Positions 21,576 to 32,180 of a DNA stretch of 64,000 nucleotides are shown piece by piece. The notes under the pieces are model-generated. The model did not search any database. It was not told the origin of the DNA and was given only the letters and a program-made list of their open reading frames with translations. The first letter of the stretch is position 1; every line of letters starts with the position of its first letter. The position numbers and the translations under genes are program-made. Source of the DNA: Cladocopium goreaui (taxonomy: Eukaryota; Sar; Dinophyceae; Suessiales; Symbiodiniaceae); contig CAMXCT020001557.1 in the NCBI GenBank assembly GCA_947184155.2, positions 1,017,923 through 1,081,922 of the forward strand, in the 5' to 3' direction.

Positions 21576-21728
21576 TGGTGGGATGCTGATATATTGTTGA
21601 GTACCTACATGAAAGCTCACCGGCTTGTGCGCCAAGCTGAAGTGGATCCTGGCACTGCAGATGAGCTGACCAAGAGCATGTGGAAGCCTGCGGTGGACAG
21701 CCGGGCAGCTCATAACTATTTAGTCTAA
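21576..21728 (+). CDS. Candidate terminal exon
   Basis: A strong acceptor CCTGGTTTTCCAG ends at 21,575. The frame reads WWDADILLSTYMKAHRLVRQ, then AEVDPGTADELTKSMWKPAV and ends ...AAHNYLV with TAA at 21,726. The protein-like composition and sharp GC rise at the acceptor make this one of the better exons. Function unknown. Confidence 0.5.
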   Translation, partial: WWDADILLSTYMKAHRLVRQAEVDPGTADELTKSMWKPAVDSRAAHNYLV

Positions 21729-21895
21729 TCTTGATTAGTCTAAACCTAAACCGTGATATTATCTTATCCTAATCTAACCTAATCTAATCCAATCTTAATC
21801 TTAATCCAAAGCTCGATCTTGAGCCTGACCTGATCTAAACTGAATCTAATCAAAATCAAAAGTAAGCTAATATATGTAATCTATTGTAATCTATG
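21729..21895. repeat. Degenerate repeat, unit about TAATCTAA
   Basis: About fifteen imperfect copies of an 8-9 base unit (TAATCTAACC, TAATCTAATCC, TTAATCTTAATCC). Confidence 0.7.
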
Positions 21896-22130
21896 TGCTT
21901 TTCCACATACAATACATATATATATATATAGACATACATATGCATATGTGGATGGATCACACCATGTCAAAACCTATTAGAAAAAGTATTTCCGGGAATG
22001 ACCATCCATCAACCAGCTACTTTTGGGTACCTAGGATCCTATATATATATATCTATACGTATGTATGTATATGTATATGTACATGTATATGCCTACGGAC
22101 CGAAAACTGAGGTCGCAAAACGCTACTTTT

Positions 22131-22870
22131 TCGTTGCTGAGGTTCTTGATGCTACGCTGATGATGGGGTGGGGTGGGGTGGGGCATGTTAACGTTCGTGT
22201 GAACTTGCTGAGGTTCTTGATGCTACGCTGATGATGGGGTGGGGTGGGGTGGGGCATGTTAACGTTCGTGTGAACTTGCTGAGGTTCTTGATGCTACGCT
22301 GATGATGGGGTGGGGTGGTGTGGGGTGGGGCATGTTAACGTTCGTGTGAACTTGCTGAGGTTCTTGATGCTACGCTGATGATGGGGTGGGGTGGGGTGGG
22401 GTGGGGCATGTTAACGTTCGTGTGAACTTGCTGAGGTTCTTGATGCTACGCTGATGATGGGGCTGGTGTGGGGTGGGGGTGGGGCATGCTAACGTTCGTG
22501 TGAACTTGCTGAGGTTCTTCTGATGCATGTTACCGCGTGTTGCTAGGGCTGATGGGGTGGGTGGTGGGGGTGGGGCATGTTAACGTTCGTGTGAACTTGC
22601 TGGGTTCTTGAGCTACGCTGATGATGGGGTGGGGTGGGGTGGGTGGGGCATGTTAACGTTCGTGTGACTTGCTGAGGTTCTTGATGCTACGCTGATGATG
22701 GGGTGGGGTGGGATGGGGTGGGGTGGGGCATGTTAACGTTCGTGTGAACTTGCTGAGGTTCTTGATGCTACGCTGATGATGGGGTGGGGTGGGGTGGGGT
22801 GGGGTGGGGCATGTTAACGTTCGTGTGAACTTGCTGAGGTTCTTGATGCTACGCTGATGATGGGGTGGGG
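22131..22870. repeat. 71-76 bp minisatellite with G-run core
   Basis: About ten units of GAGGTTCTTGATGCTACGCT, GATGATGGGGTGGGGTGGGG, CATGTTAACGTTCGTGTGAA, CTTGCTGAG. Starts at 22,136, 22,207, 22,278, 22,354 and 22,430 show the period. Length varies through the number of GGGGT steps. The G strand could form quadruplexes in each unit. A minus-strand Pro/His-rich frame across it is a by-product. Confidence 0.9.
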
Positions 22871-23043
22871 TAGGATGTGGCTGGATGCCGCATGGACGTC
22901 CTGGTGGGTTTGCATTGCGGACTTGTGCAAGATGTGGCAATGGAGATTCATCCACACGTACAAAAACTTGGCGAAAGCCACGATGTAAAAATGACGGTGC
23001 GGACAGTTGAGCATGCCTGAACTTGTTTGAAGCAGAAATTGCG

Positions 23044-23147
23044 TTTCGCCTAGGCGAAATACACATTTATCTAAAAAACCACCAAATTCAGACGTCTGAA
23101 TTTCAGAGTTTTTGTGATCGCCGAATTGTGTTTTCGCCTAGGCGAAA
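23044..23147. repeat. Three perfect palindromes
   Basis: TTTCGCCTAGGCGAAA at 23,044-23,059 and again at 23,132-23,147, with AAATTCAGACGTCTGAATTT at 23,084-23,103 between them. Each is fully self-complementary. Confidence 0.9.
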
Positions 23148-23209
23148 TGATGATTTTTTGAAAAAACTGTATTTCACGACCTCACTTTCCGGTCCGCCGG
23201 GATGTATAT

Positions 23210-23328
23210 GTGTATGTATATGTATATGTATGTATATCTATATATATATATATACTATATATATATATATACACTATAATATATATATATATGTATAAAT
23301 ATATATATATATATATTAACACATACAC
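23210..23328. repeat. TA microsatellite
   Basis: Interrupted (TA)n with TGTATATG units, about 120 bases. Confidence 0.85.
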
Positions 23329-23330
23329 AT

Positions 23331-23444
23331 GTGGCTGACTTCCAAAGTATCATCGGGAGCCACAGCCCGAAGGTGCCCATGGACGCTGCTTGGAAGTACC
23401 TACAGGAGTTGCTTGGCGCTTGCGGTAGCCGCCTTGCCATCTGG
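23331..23444 (+). CDS. Candidate exon
   Basis: Frame reads VADFQSIIGSHSPKVPMDAA, then WKYLQELLGACGSRLAIW, ending at donor TGG|GTATAA. The acceptor is not certain; TTCCAAAG at 23,341-23,348 is one option. A second frame is open. Confidence 0.4.
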
Positions 23445-23997
23445 GTATAAACTAACCAGCTGCAAAGTCAGATCCAAAAAGTCGTTGTTTTCTCCTTTTT
23501 TGCACGGTTGATGCATGTGTATATATATATATATATATGTGTATAGTTATTTACAATATATACATATGTGAATGTGGCACTGTGGTAACCAGCCAAACAG
23601 ATCTATGTGTTTTATGTTAATTCGGATGATTTTCATCACTCACATTTGTCATGTCATGAGATAATTGGTTTGTAAGTTTGTCATGGTTTGTCTCAAAATA
23701 GGGTACCCCATTCCATCCATCATCCCTCTATCCATTGTATGTTTAAACATTGTTCTACCGATATTCAGATAGCATACTCATTTCATCTCGTTTCTGGGGA
23801 CACCCAAATTGATACCATCATACACCCAACTGTAGGTGTGTAATATCCACCATGCCAAGAACCTTCGTGAAATCCAGCAACTTACCATACAAACGCCGAT
23901 TGGCTGGTGATTTTTTTCATCACCTAAAACAATTTAAATTCCTTGGTGAAACCTACATGTTTGAAGGGGAGTGGGTGTAATTCCCCATTTCTTGCAG
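23445..23997. other. No supported gene
   Basis: AT-rich with a TA tract at 23,519-23,540. Confidence 0.45.
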
Positions 23998-24128
23998 CTA
24001 AATTGGACACCGGGGCCTTTAGAGCCGTCTCGAGGCCCCCACCCCGTTGCGCCATTGGTTGGGCAGCCACCTACTTTGCCCTGGCCGCGCACGAGGTGGA
24101 TGGGAGCCCTGGTGGTTCAGGATTTCTG
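23998..24128 (+). CDS. Candidate internal exon with strong boundaries
   Basis: CCCATTTCTTGCAG is an excellent acceptor and CTG|GTAACA a good donor. The frame reads AKLDTGAFRAVSRPPPRCAI, then GWAATYFALAAHEVDGSPGG and SGFL, 131 bases ending in phase 0. The GC shift coincides with both boundaries. No family recognised. Confidence 0.55.
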
Positions 24129-24997
24129 GTAACAAAAATTGTGGTTTGAAGCTGGAACATTGTGAAAAGATCAAGCACGGGGATATAATGGTATATGCGG
24201 ATGGTTTAAAACTGATGCTTCTATAGAATTGGAATACAACGTTACAACGGGATACATGCCCCTAAATGGTGACCACCCCAACAACAGGAGTGTAGTGAGG
24301 GCGAATCTTAACCACACTACAAGTCACTACAGGCACTGACTAATACAGGCAAATATGGAGCATCTATTGTTGGGATTTGTTGGGAGGGCTACCTTTGGGG
24401 GCATTGATTTTTGATCCCCCTAAACCTAGGCCTGGAATGACCTTGATATATAATGTGTAGCCAGGTCTTGACTTCTCTTGTGGATGTTGTTGATCTACTT
24501 ATGATTTTCCACCGTCAGGGGATCTACAAACCACCATGAGACCCAAGTGGTGTGGTAAACCCCTTGATCAATTGATGCGGGTAGAAATCAAAACTGAACC
24601 AACAAGAAGATGTTGAAAGCCTAGATTCAGGGGTGAACATGGACCCAGAATAAATGGGGATTCCACACCCACACCTCAATCACTATTGCAAAAACGAACA
24701 CAAATCTGAATTGGTGCTATTTTGTAAGGCAGTGGCCCCCATAGCTAGTAGGTTAACAAATGTGTTTAGGGTAGATACATGTGTATATATATATATATAC
24801 AATATTGTTTTTTTTGATATTTAGATGTATTATATACATTGTATGTTATAGAATAGGATATCAAATCAATGAAGAATCAACGATATCATATAAACCTATG
24901 ATATAATACATACAGTATAATGATACAGTATAATGTACTGGAATCTGATGTAATCTAGTATACTATAGTTTAACGTAATTTCGTTAAATATTCTAAG
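24129..24997. other. No supported gene
   Basis: AT-rich, TA tract at 24,783-24,800, ATACAGTATAAT repeats near 24,900-24,970. Confidence 0.45.
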
Positions 24998-25204
24998 AAC
25001 TTGGTGGCAAAGGCAAAGGAAAGGGTCGTGGACGTGGAGCCAATAGACCCTGGTCGCCGCAGAAGCCCAAAGGCAATGGCAAGGGAAAACATGGAGGACG
25101 TGGCTCAGGCGCCTCGCATCCAGGATACCACACCGATGCTTGGGGTGGCCGTTATGTTGCAGGAGGCTACGTCGATATCTCTGGCCAATTCTGGCCGTTC
25201 CTCA
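24998..25204 (+). CDS. Candidate exon, Gly/Lys/Arg-rich
   Basis: After TTCTAAG the frame reads LGGKGKGKGRGRGANRPWSP, QKPKGNGKGKHGGRGSGASH, then AWGGRYVAGGYVDISGQFWP. The GKG/RGRG content suggests a disordered nucleic-acid-binding segment, by composition only. A possible GC donor (CTCA|GCTGCA) ends it. Confidence 0.45.
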
Positions 25205-25755
25205 GCTGCATTTTCACTTACAACATATAATATATTAATTTTGAAACACACCCAAAAAACTGTAATATAACAAAGTACAATGCGCCTTATGTATACAAAC
25301 ATATTTTATATTCAGTTGGGTTTATAAACCAACCCTACTTGTCAGACATTTTTGGAAACCGTGGATTTTAATGATCATTATATATATATATATGTCAGAC
25401 GTTTGTGCATCAAATCTTAAATCTCCACCATGAGAAGCTATCACGACAAAACCAAGTGCCACTAAAATCTTCAATCACCATCAAGACATCAGTTTACCCA
25501 AATCGTTTGATTGTTTTTGACACTGTTTGTAGATTCTTGTAGGGGTCATACCTATTGAAACATGGTGATAAAAGCCCAAAGAGCCAGAAATCCATGGTTG
25601 TTTCTTTTGTTACTGAAGAATTCCTATACAATTTATAATATATATATAATACATATAAGGTGAGGCCCCACCCCCCCAGTTACATTAGTGTACATATCTA
25701 TTATGAATATATAATATCATGCTAGTTGATTTATAACCCCCATGAATGCTATGGT

Positions 25756-25856
25756 CTGGTTGGTGGTTTGGCACATTTTTTCCATAATATATAGGGAATC
25801 ATCATCCCAACTGACTTTCATATTTTTCAGAGGGGTAGGGTTCAACCACCAACCAG
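25756..25856 (+). mobile_element. Family B element
   Basis: CTGGTTGGTGGTTTGGCACA, CCATAATATATAGGGAATCA, CCCAACTGACTTTCATA, TTTTTCAGAGGGGTAGGGTT and CAACCACCAACCAG. Confidence 0.8.
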
Positions 25857-25957
25857 ATTATGATTCACCATCATTAACCATATAATAACCATTAATATTA
25901 ACCATATATAAACCATCATTAACAATATATACAATGATATACCATTTTTCACCTCAG

Positions 25958-26089
25958 TTCGTCAAAAATCCTCCCGTTCCCAGGCCCCCGAGCGCCGAAA
26001 CGAGCTCCTGCAGCGAGGCGGGAGTTGGCTTCGTGGCTTCGTTCATCCCGGAAAGATGGGAAGAACACAGCGGAGTTCAAATGGATTTC
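25958..26089 (+). CDS. Candidate exon, frame uncertain
   Basis: A strong acceptor CATTTTTCACCTCAG starts a GC-rich stretch open in all three plus frames. One reads RQKSSRSQAPERRNELLQRG, then GSWLRGFVHPGK; another reads FVKNPPVPRPPSAETSSCSE. The 3' boundary is not clear. Confidence 0.35.
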
Positions 26090-26723
26090 ACTAGAAAAAG
26101 TATCTACAATATTAAGGGCTTCAACGAATTATTCTACAGTTGACAGTTTCATATATGGAAAAGAATGATTCCATTGAAATGATCAACATATATGGTTTTG
26201 TCTGAAAATAGTTTTGGTCACAGTTTTTGATGCCTGAAAAGCACCGAATCTTCCCTACTCAAATGGCGGTATCCCCGATTTCTAGACACAGTCACTTGGA
26301 TAAACATGGGGATTTCACTACAACAAGTTGGATGGAAAACTGGTAATGTTGCTGCATAAGACCCATCTATTGCGGCAAAAAATGATGTATTTTTTCACTA
26401 GACGTCCTCCTCTTTTCAAGCCAAGAACCCTATACCCAAGGCCGTCAGTACGGGCTCTCCACCAGAAAATGTCCATGTTTCATCCTGCCATGCCATGGGT
26501 GCGGTGCCTTGAGGGGAGCCGGGGAGCCCTTCCTCGGTAGGACGACAAGGATGGTGTGACATTTGTGAGCGCACCAAGTGTAGAATAAAAAGATCCTCTG
26601 TTTGAAGGGATCTATAGATATTATACAGTAGATGGATTTAGATGATCCAAATGGATCTAGATGGGTAAGATTCGCCCTGATTCTTGTGAGTAGGATTCCC
26701 CCCCACTTTCTTCGCTTCGCCAG

Positions 26724-26817
26724 CACCTGGGCAAAATGGCCAGGCCAGGAGACATTGTTGGAATGGCCATCGCCCCCTGACGTTGGAATGGCCGACGGTT
26801 TCTGGAGTTCTGGATGG
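26724..26817 (+). CDS. Candidate internal exon
   Basis: CTTCGCTTCGCCAG precedes TWAKWPGQETLLEWPSPPDV, then GMADGFWSSGW and donor TGG|GTAGGT in phase 0. Minus-strand frames are also open. Confidence 0.4.
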
Positions 26818-26986
26818 GTAGGTTTCAAGAACCAAAAAACGTTGGAAAAAACGCATACAATACAACCAGCAACGTGCTGATGAATTTGGTTAATAAACTG
26901 CTTGGTGAAATGGTAGTTTACTGTAATTTCATGGTTTCATATGTTGCCGCAATGGGGATATAAACTAACTATAACTAACTAGCATC

Positions 26987-27423
26987 AGATCATTTTTTGC
27001 TGGACGTTGGCGATGTATTTGCGACGTCCTTGGCAGCACAAGAGATGCATCGTCAACTGCAAGGCTCCTGTGAATTTTGTGAACAGCCAACACTGATGCT
27101 CCGCGACTCTGACAGGATACAGTTGAAGGATCTTGCCTTGTACAATCCGAAGGGCCGGTTGGCTCTGACAGTTACGCACCGCTTCGAAGAGATGTTGCAC
27201 GTCTATTCCAAACTCGGCAAACGAAGAGGAGGTGAATTTCGGAAAGATCGCTGCCTTTCTGACTACTGCTTGCATATCATCGTATCACCCGAGCAAGCTA
27301 TTCTTGCTAGGGCTCGGTGAAACAATCTTTCTCCAGCACGTGCCATTGCTGGACGAAAGAATTGCATCACCGAGGACTTCACAGATAGCAGGCATTTCAT
27401 CGCTCCGAAGAAAAATACCCTCT
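26987..27423 (+). CDS. Two candidate exons with an 80-base intron, then a family A element
   Basis: Exon 1 (26,987-27,231) follows CTAGCATCAG and reads LLDVGDVFATSLAAQEMHRQ, then CEFCEQPTLMLRDSDR ... YSKLGKRRG. A donor GAG|GTGAAT at 27,232 and acceptor TTGCTAG at 27,310 join it in frame to exon 2 (27,311-27,423): LGETIFLQHVPLLDERIASP ... SSLRRKIPS. Without splicing the first frame reaches a stop at 27,318. Exon 2 ends TCT|GTAAAC at the left end of a family A copy. Minus-strand frames are open too. Function unknown. Confidence 0.42.
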
Positions 27424-27524
27424 GTAAACTATCATAACTATGGAAAGATCCACCATTTTTAATGGGAAAGTCAACTATTTCAATGGCCATGTTCAATAGC
27501 TATGTTAGTCATTACCAGAGGGTG
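27416..27524 (+). mobile_element. Family A element with one-base loss at the donor
   Basis: TACCCTCTGTAAACTATCAT lacks one G of the usual CTGGTAAAC. Interior AAAGATCCACCATTTTTAAT and right end CATTACCAGAGGGT are typical. Confidence 0.75.
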
Positions 27525-27602
27525 AGTCATTATTATTGAGTATACTGGGATATACCATCTCTTTCCACATCTTTGTTAATTTACCCTACCAATAGATACC
27601 AG

Positions 27603-27681
27603 AGGGTAAATGGTTTGCACGGTAGAATGCATCGCTCCAGCATCATTTTGACTCGCCGCCGAGCAGCGCAACTTGAAAGCG
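27603..27681 (+). CDS. Candidate exon after a short A-like fragment
   Basis: GATACCAG at 27,602 is the end of an eroded A element (27,580-27,608). The frame reads VNGLHGRMHRSSIILTRRRA, then AQLES and donor G|GTATGT. Confidence 0.35.
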
Positions 27682-29013
27682 GTATGTTGTTGACACTGAT
27701 TGCTCTACACGCTGGTCATTGTCGTTAGATGATTTGGGGTGTGTATACATTGCAAATACAATACCCCCAAATCTATATAATACTTAGCTTACAGATGTTT
27801 AAAATATGTTAACATATTATCATGTTTTCTTTAATGTTTTTTTTTGGGGCTATGCCCTATAGTGCCAGAAGCACCCATTCGGTGTTGGATAGTTGAAGCA
27901 GCTGGGTCTCTCGATTTTCAAAATCGACCCCCTCAACCACCGGTTTTACGGTAAGTTCATGTGTGTAGTAGGTTGAGTACCCCAACGGTTTCTGAATGGA
28001 GTTTTTGTTTGCACAAATATCATGTGAAATCTACGCCATACTAAACCATCCACTTGGAAAAAACTGAGGACCTCTAAACCTATGGCTTTCCATCTTATGA
28101 CCGAAAAATGGGGACCTTCTTTCTATCTTTGGGGTCTAACCTGTCTCAAGACCCGAAGCCTTCAGCAAATCCCATGGTCTCTCTGCTCTTGCAGTTTGTG
28201 TCAGTTGAATAGTCCCTTTTTGTGCTGGTCACATCTCATTTGTTGTTGCTTAAATCAAAATATTTGTCATTTGGTCGTTTGTATCCTGTGTCTTGTTGGT
28301 TCATTCCACATGTTTGTTGGCAAACAATCTCAATTTTGATTGCATTGTGTGTTGGTTTATTACCATTTTCTTTTAGTGATGTATCGCAGCAAAACCCACT
28401 TTCATGTATTTTGTGAAATCCAATGTTGGTCGTTCAAAATCACATTCTTTTGGTGGAACCCCTCACATTTTTGTTCTTTAAAGCATCGCTTTGAATGGTT
28501 GTACCATTATACCATAATTACCTGTTTTGATTGTAATGAACTTATAGCACATACCACAAATTATATCCACACATTATATCAAATTGTACCATTGAAAAAC
28601 ATATTTGTACCGTACCACAATTATTTATGTTGATTTTGTTGAACCCCCATTCCATGGCCACGTTTGATTCCCGGGGGTAAGCCCCTATAAAATCAGAGTT
28701 GGTCTGTAGGAAATCACCATCAATGTCATCCAAACGATGGTTATATCCCTACAAAGTCCTATGATTCATCAGGGTATCCATATTCCCTGTTAAATGGGAA
28801 GCCAAAGAGCTACTGAGAGTTTTCCAAGCAACCACTTACTAACAAAGAGTTTTCGTCCCCATTGAGTCCATAGTGTTGATGGTTAAATCATGTTAAATCC
28901 CAATAAAATCCTATTGTCGATGCCTAAATCCCATGAAATTCCCATTAAATCCCATGAAATCCCATTAATTCCCGTTAAATGATGCTTAAAAAACAACGGT
29001 TCCGAGGCTGCAG
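27682..29013. other. No supported gene; T-rich segment 28,080-28,640
   Basis: The T-rich segment gives Cys/Phe/Leu-rich frames of up to 97 codons that look compositional. A CCCATTAAATCCC-type degenerate repeat is at 28,890-28,980. Confidence 0.4.
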
Positions 29014-29138
29014 CGTTCCCTCTACGCCCTGCTGACGACACGCTGGCCTCTGTGGCACTCGCTGGAGCGGTTGAGAAACGCGTCTGGAGTGCAGACGGTC
29101 TACGTGAAGCAGCTTGAAGGTGCCAATGGCGGTGCCCC
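29014..29138 (+). CDS. Candidate exon, frame uncertain
   Basis: CCGAGGCTGCAG starts a GC-rich stretch. One frame reads RSLYALLTTRWPLWHSLERL, then RNASGVQTVYVKQLEG; another reads FPLRPADDTLASVALAGAVE. Donors at G|GTCTAC and G|GTGCCA are both possible. Confidence 0.35.
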
Positions 29139-29406
29139 ATAGTTAAGTTGGTGTATATCTGGTAGAGGTTTTGTGTAATGTATGATGCTGTGTATATAAT
29201 TATGATATATTATGATTATATATAACTAAATTATGTATAGTTAATTATGAATTAATTATATATATATATATACACACAGTGTATATATATATATATATAC
29301 AGTTCATGGTTCATGGGATCTATAAACAAACAGAACTGGGGATACAAGGGTAAACCACTTGTCTAAACCCCTGGTCTTGGCGCTCTCCAAGCCCCACTTG
29401 ACGCAG

Positions 29407-29472
29407 GGCAATCGGTGGACTTGGACGTGGTCTTCTGCGGTAACGGCGTGGAGGGGCTGCAACAGACTTTGC
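29407..29472 (+). CDS. Small candidate exon
   Basis: CCACTTGACGCAG precedes QSVDLDVVFCGNGVEGLQQT and donor C|GTAACA. An internal GTAACG could be an alternative donor. Confidence 0.38.
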
Positions 29473-29941
29473 GTAACATGGCTGGTGGGAGTTGCACCTG
29501 GAATCTCTGGAATTTCACAGCCAAAGATGGGATTTTTTGCGGATTTCACTGGCCAAGACTGAGGATTAAGGCAGGCAAGATGGACATTCACCCAACAAAA
29601 ATGAGGATTTAACCGGCAAAAAATTGAATTTAATCCAACCGATTCACGATGATTTCAGCAGCAAAGACAGAAATATCACCAGCAAAGATGCATACAATTA
29701 GATTTTAGGGAAAGAACATGAGCAGGCATATAGCCAGAAACGGTGATAGTCGGCCAACGTAGAAATTTAAACAAACAGCAAAACATGTGCTATGTCCTTC
29801 GGTATGTTTGAGTAGAGAAGCAGCATTCAGAAGCAAGATTGGTTTCTTGTCAGCTTTTCCCGAGATTCGAACAACGCCATATTCTTGGTTGTAAACTCCA
29901 CCATATCCATTCATATCATATCCCAAGTATACCCTCATGGT

Positions 29942-30083
29942 CACCCGGGCAAGACAAGGCGGCTGGTGCGAGCGAAAGGGTTGGCGCCTGCATTTTCTCC
30001 GTGCGGATCTAGCTGCATGCCCCAGCTTCTATCAGAGCATCAGCGGCTTGGAGAGATTTTGGGTTCTGTTGATTTACCATCTG
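29942..30083 (+). CDS. Candidate exon ending in a family A element
   Basis: The frame reads HPGKTRRLVRAKGLAPAFSP, CGSSCMPQLLSEHQRLGEIL, then GSVDLPS and TCTG|GTAAAC in phase 1. The acceptor is not clear. Reading through the element without splicing stays open (KHTKNYGK...). Confidence 0.42.
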
Positions 30084-30185
30084 GTAAACATACAAAAAAC
30101 TATGGAAAATCACTATTTTTAATGGGTAAAACCACTGTTTCTATGGCCATTTTCAATAGCTATGTTAGTTTACCTGTTGATTTAC
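30067..30185 (+). mobile_element. Family A element between 11-bp direct repeats
   Basis: TGTTGATTTAC occurs at 30,067-30,077 and 30,175-30,185, flanking CCATCTGGTAAACATACAAA ... CAATAGCTATGTTAGTTTAC. The direct repeats look like a target duplication or a slippage product; most A copies show only TA. Confidence 0.65.
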
Positions 30186-31169
30186 ATTTTTGGCATGTGG
30201 AGGTTTCCATAGCGGGGGATCCCCAATAGCTGGATGGTTTGTAGTGGAAAATTCTAAGAAAAAATGGATGATTTGGGGGTACCACCATTTTAGGAAACCA
30301 TCATGTGTGTTTCGCAAGCTGCAAAACATATAGAAGTGGTACATCCAGGATCCATGTTTTGTCATAATTCTCCTCTCAAAAATCGGTCGCACATCACATA
30401 AATGTGGGGATCCGCAATGCCTCCGCATCTCAGGATCTTACAAAAAACAGTCAAAAGGGGGGCTACAAAGAAATTATCCCGTTTTTTATTTCCCAGGGTG
30501 CATTGCATTTGAGCAATGTAAGTTTGAAGCTATTGGAGAATCCCCAGTTTGCCTCCCATTTGTTGGTTGGTTTTCATAGGATCATCCTCAAGAAAATCAA
30601 TGCCAAATCCTACTTGCAAAATTGGAAAGCATATCACACACCATCCCTCTTGCTACGCCATTTGGCGTTTATTCTTGGTCTTCCTACAATCAATCAGTTT
30701 CTGCTTGCCTCGGATATGTTTGGGAACATGTTTTGGCAAACATGGACCTCACAAATGGACACATGTTGTAGGTAGCTCCAACTTGGGCAATTAATTGCTT
30801 GAAACACAGACACACATAATTATGGTAGGTACACCAAACTTAGGAGTTACTTGACATGTCCTACGATACATAAGTTAGGTACAAAAAGTTACTCAGGTAA
30901 TCTCAGGTACATAATGGTTCCAACTTAGGTACATGATTGCTTAGATACACGGTGGTGCCCCAGCAAAACCATGTGGGTTTTAGAGACCCATTGAGCGACC
31001 ACCTTCCAGGAACCTTGGTTAGCCATCATTGTCCCAGTTCAAAACGCAGGTATCCCTGGTATCCCGAAAAAAAAAATGCACACAAAAAACGATCATTCAT
31101 CAAGCTTTCCCATCCTATGATTCTCACCATGTGGATTTAGGTTAAATCCCTATTTTCTATAAAATGAAT
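30186..31169. other. No supported gene
   Basis: AT-rich; AACTTAGGTAC motifs recur at 30,780-30,945. Plus frames at 30,404-30,794 are open but not convincing. Confidence 0.35.
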
Positions 31170-31282
31170 TACCCTCTGGTTATGACTAACAGTTCGCCAT
31201 GGTATAGATGGCCCATAGAAATAGATGGCTTACCTATTATAAATGGTGATTTTCCTTGGCTATGTTAAATAACCAGAGGGTA
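31170..31282 (+). mobile_element. Family A element
   Basis: TACCCTCTGGTTATGACTAA on the left, TTAAATAACCAGAGGGTA on the right. Confidence 0.75.
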
Positions 31283-31328
31283 ATTTTCGATATAAACCCA
31301 AAGGGTAATTTCACATAATTCACATAGC

Positions 31329-31452
31329 TACTTGGTGGCTCATCCCACTTAGTAAGTGGGTTATAACCCCAGTTATAAATGGGATAAGTAGGGTTAATCC
31401 ACTTATAATTGGGGTTATAACTCACTTACTAAGTGGGATGAACCACCAAGTA
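31329..31452. mobile_element. Family C palindrome, copy 1
   Basis: TACTTGGTGGCTCATCCCAC at the left and GTGGGATGAACCACCAAGTA at the right. The whole 124 bases are identical by eye to the copy at 40,790. TA on each side is the likely target duplication. Confidence 0.85.
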
Positions 31453-32062
31453 TGGAAACCATGGCCCCTGCTCAGGTCTCCCCAACTCCGGCCATGTCTT
31501 GATGCTATCGCCCTTGCTCTGGTGTCTCAACTGGGGCTGGGCTGGAACGATGATGTGTTGGACTTGTAGTGGGGCACTTGCAAGATCTCGCAAGCACTTT
31601 AGAACTGGGGCGTGATATCCCTGACACTTGTTTTTTGGCCACGAAACCAATTCTGTACTCTTTGAAGATTGTTGCAGTCCTTAACCACATGTGTGGCAGT
31701 TTTCTGTTTCAACAGTTTTTCTTTTTTTGCCTGTTGGATTATGTTGGGTTTAGCCGAACAGATTTTACTTCTGGGGTGTACTGATGTTTATTCTGATTCA
31801 TGGGCCTTTACTGATGGACTTAATTGCATCACAATCACATACACCTTTTTGGCAACACCCCCCGAATTAAGAAGTTGGTCAAATCCAATCCCAGAATATT
31901 GTACAGTATATATACTTATATATGCATATATCTACCTATATGTATGTATATATATATATAACATATACATATTACATGTCTATATCATTTCTATGAGTAT
32001 GAAACTGAAGATCTCTAGATCTTGAACATCCTTAAACATGTATACTGTTTTGAAGACGACAT
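31453..32062. other. No confident gene; possible minus-strand retroelement trace
   Basis: On the minus strand near 31,670-31,705 CHTCG in one frame and VKDCNN in another resemble pieces of a zinc knuckle, which may be a gag remnant. Too short and broken to call. TA-rich from 31,900. Confidence 0.25.
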
Positions 32063-32170
32063 TTCTATGACACTTCGACATGTCCACCCGGGCGTGGACG
32101 CCGTGGAGGTCCATGGAGGCCGTGGAAGCTGCAGTGGATGCTTTGCCGCTTGGGCGATGCCATCATCGTT
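32063..32170 (+). CDS. Candidate exon, frame uncertain
   Basis: GC-rich stretch open in two plus frames: MTLRHVHPGVDAVEVHGGRG and FDMSTRAWTPWRSMEAVEAA (the latter continuing VDALPLG). No clear acceptor. Confidence 0.28.
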
Positions 32171-32180
32171 AGATCAGTTT

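Noticed and set aside
22131-22870. Repeat-spacer pattern that could suggest CRISPR
   Set aside because: Units are contiguous and the intervals are not unique spacers; the genome is eukaryotic.
22653-23066. 137-codon minus-strand ORF with Pro/His repeats
   Set aside because: By-product of the G-rich minisatellite.
28082-28633. Cys/Phe/Leu-rich plus-strand ORFs suggesting membrane segments
   Set aside because: The DNA is T-rich throughout and all frames give hydrophobic residues; no start context or splice boundaries.
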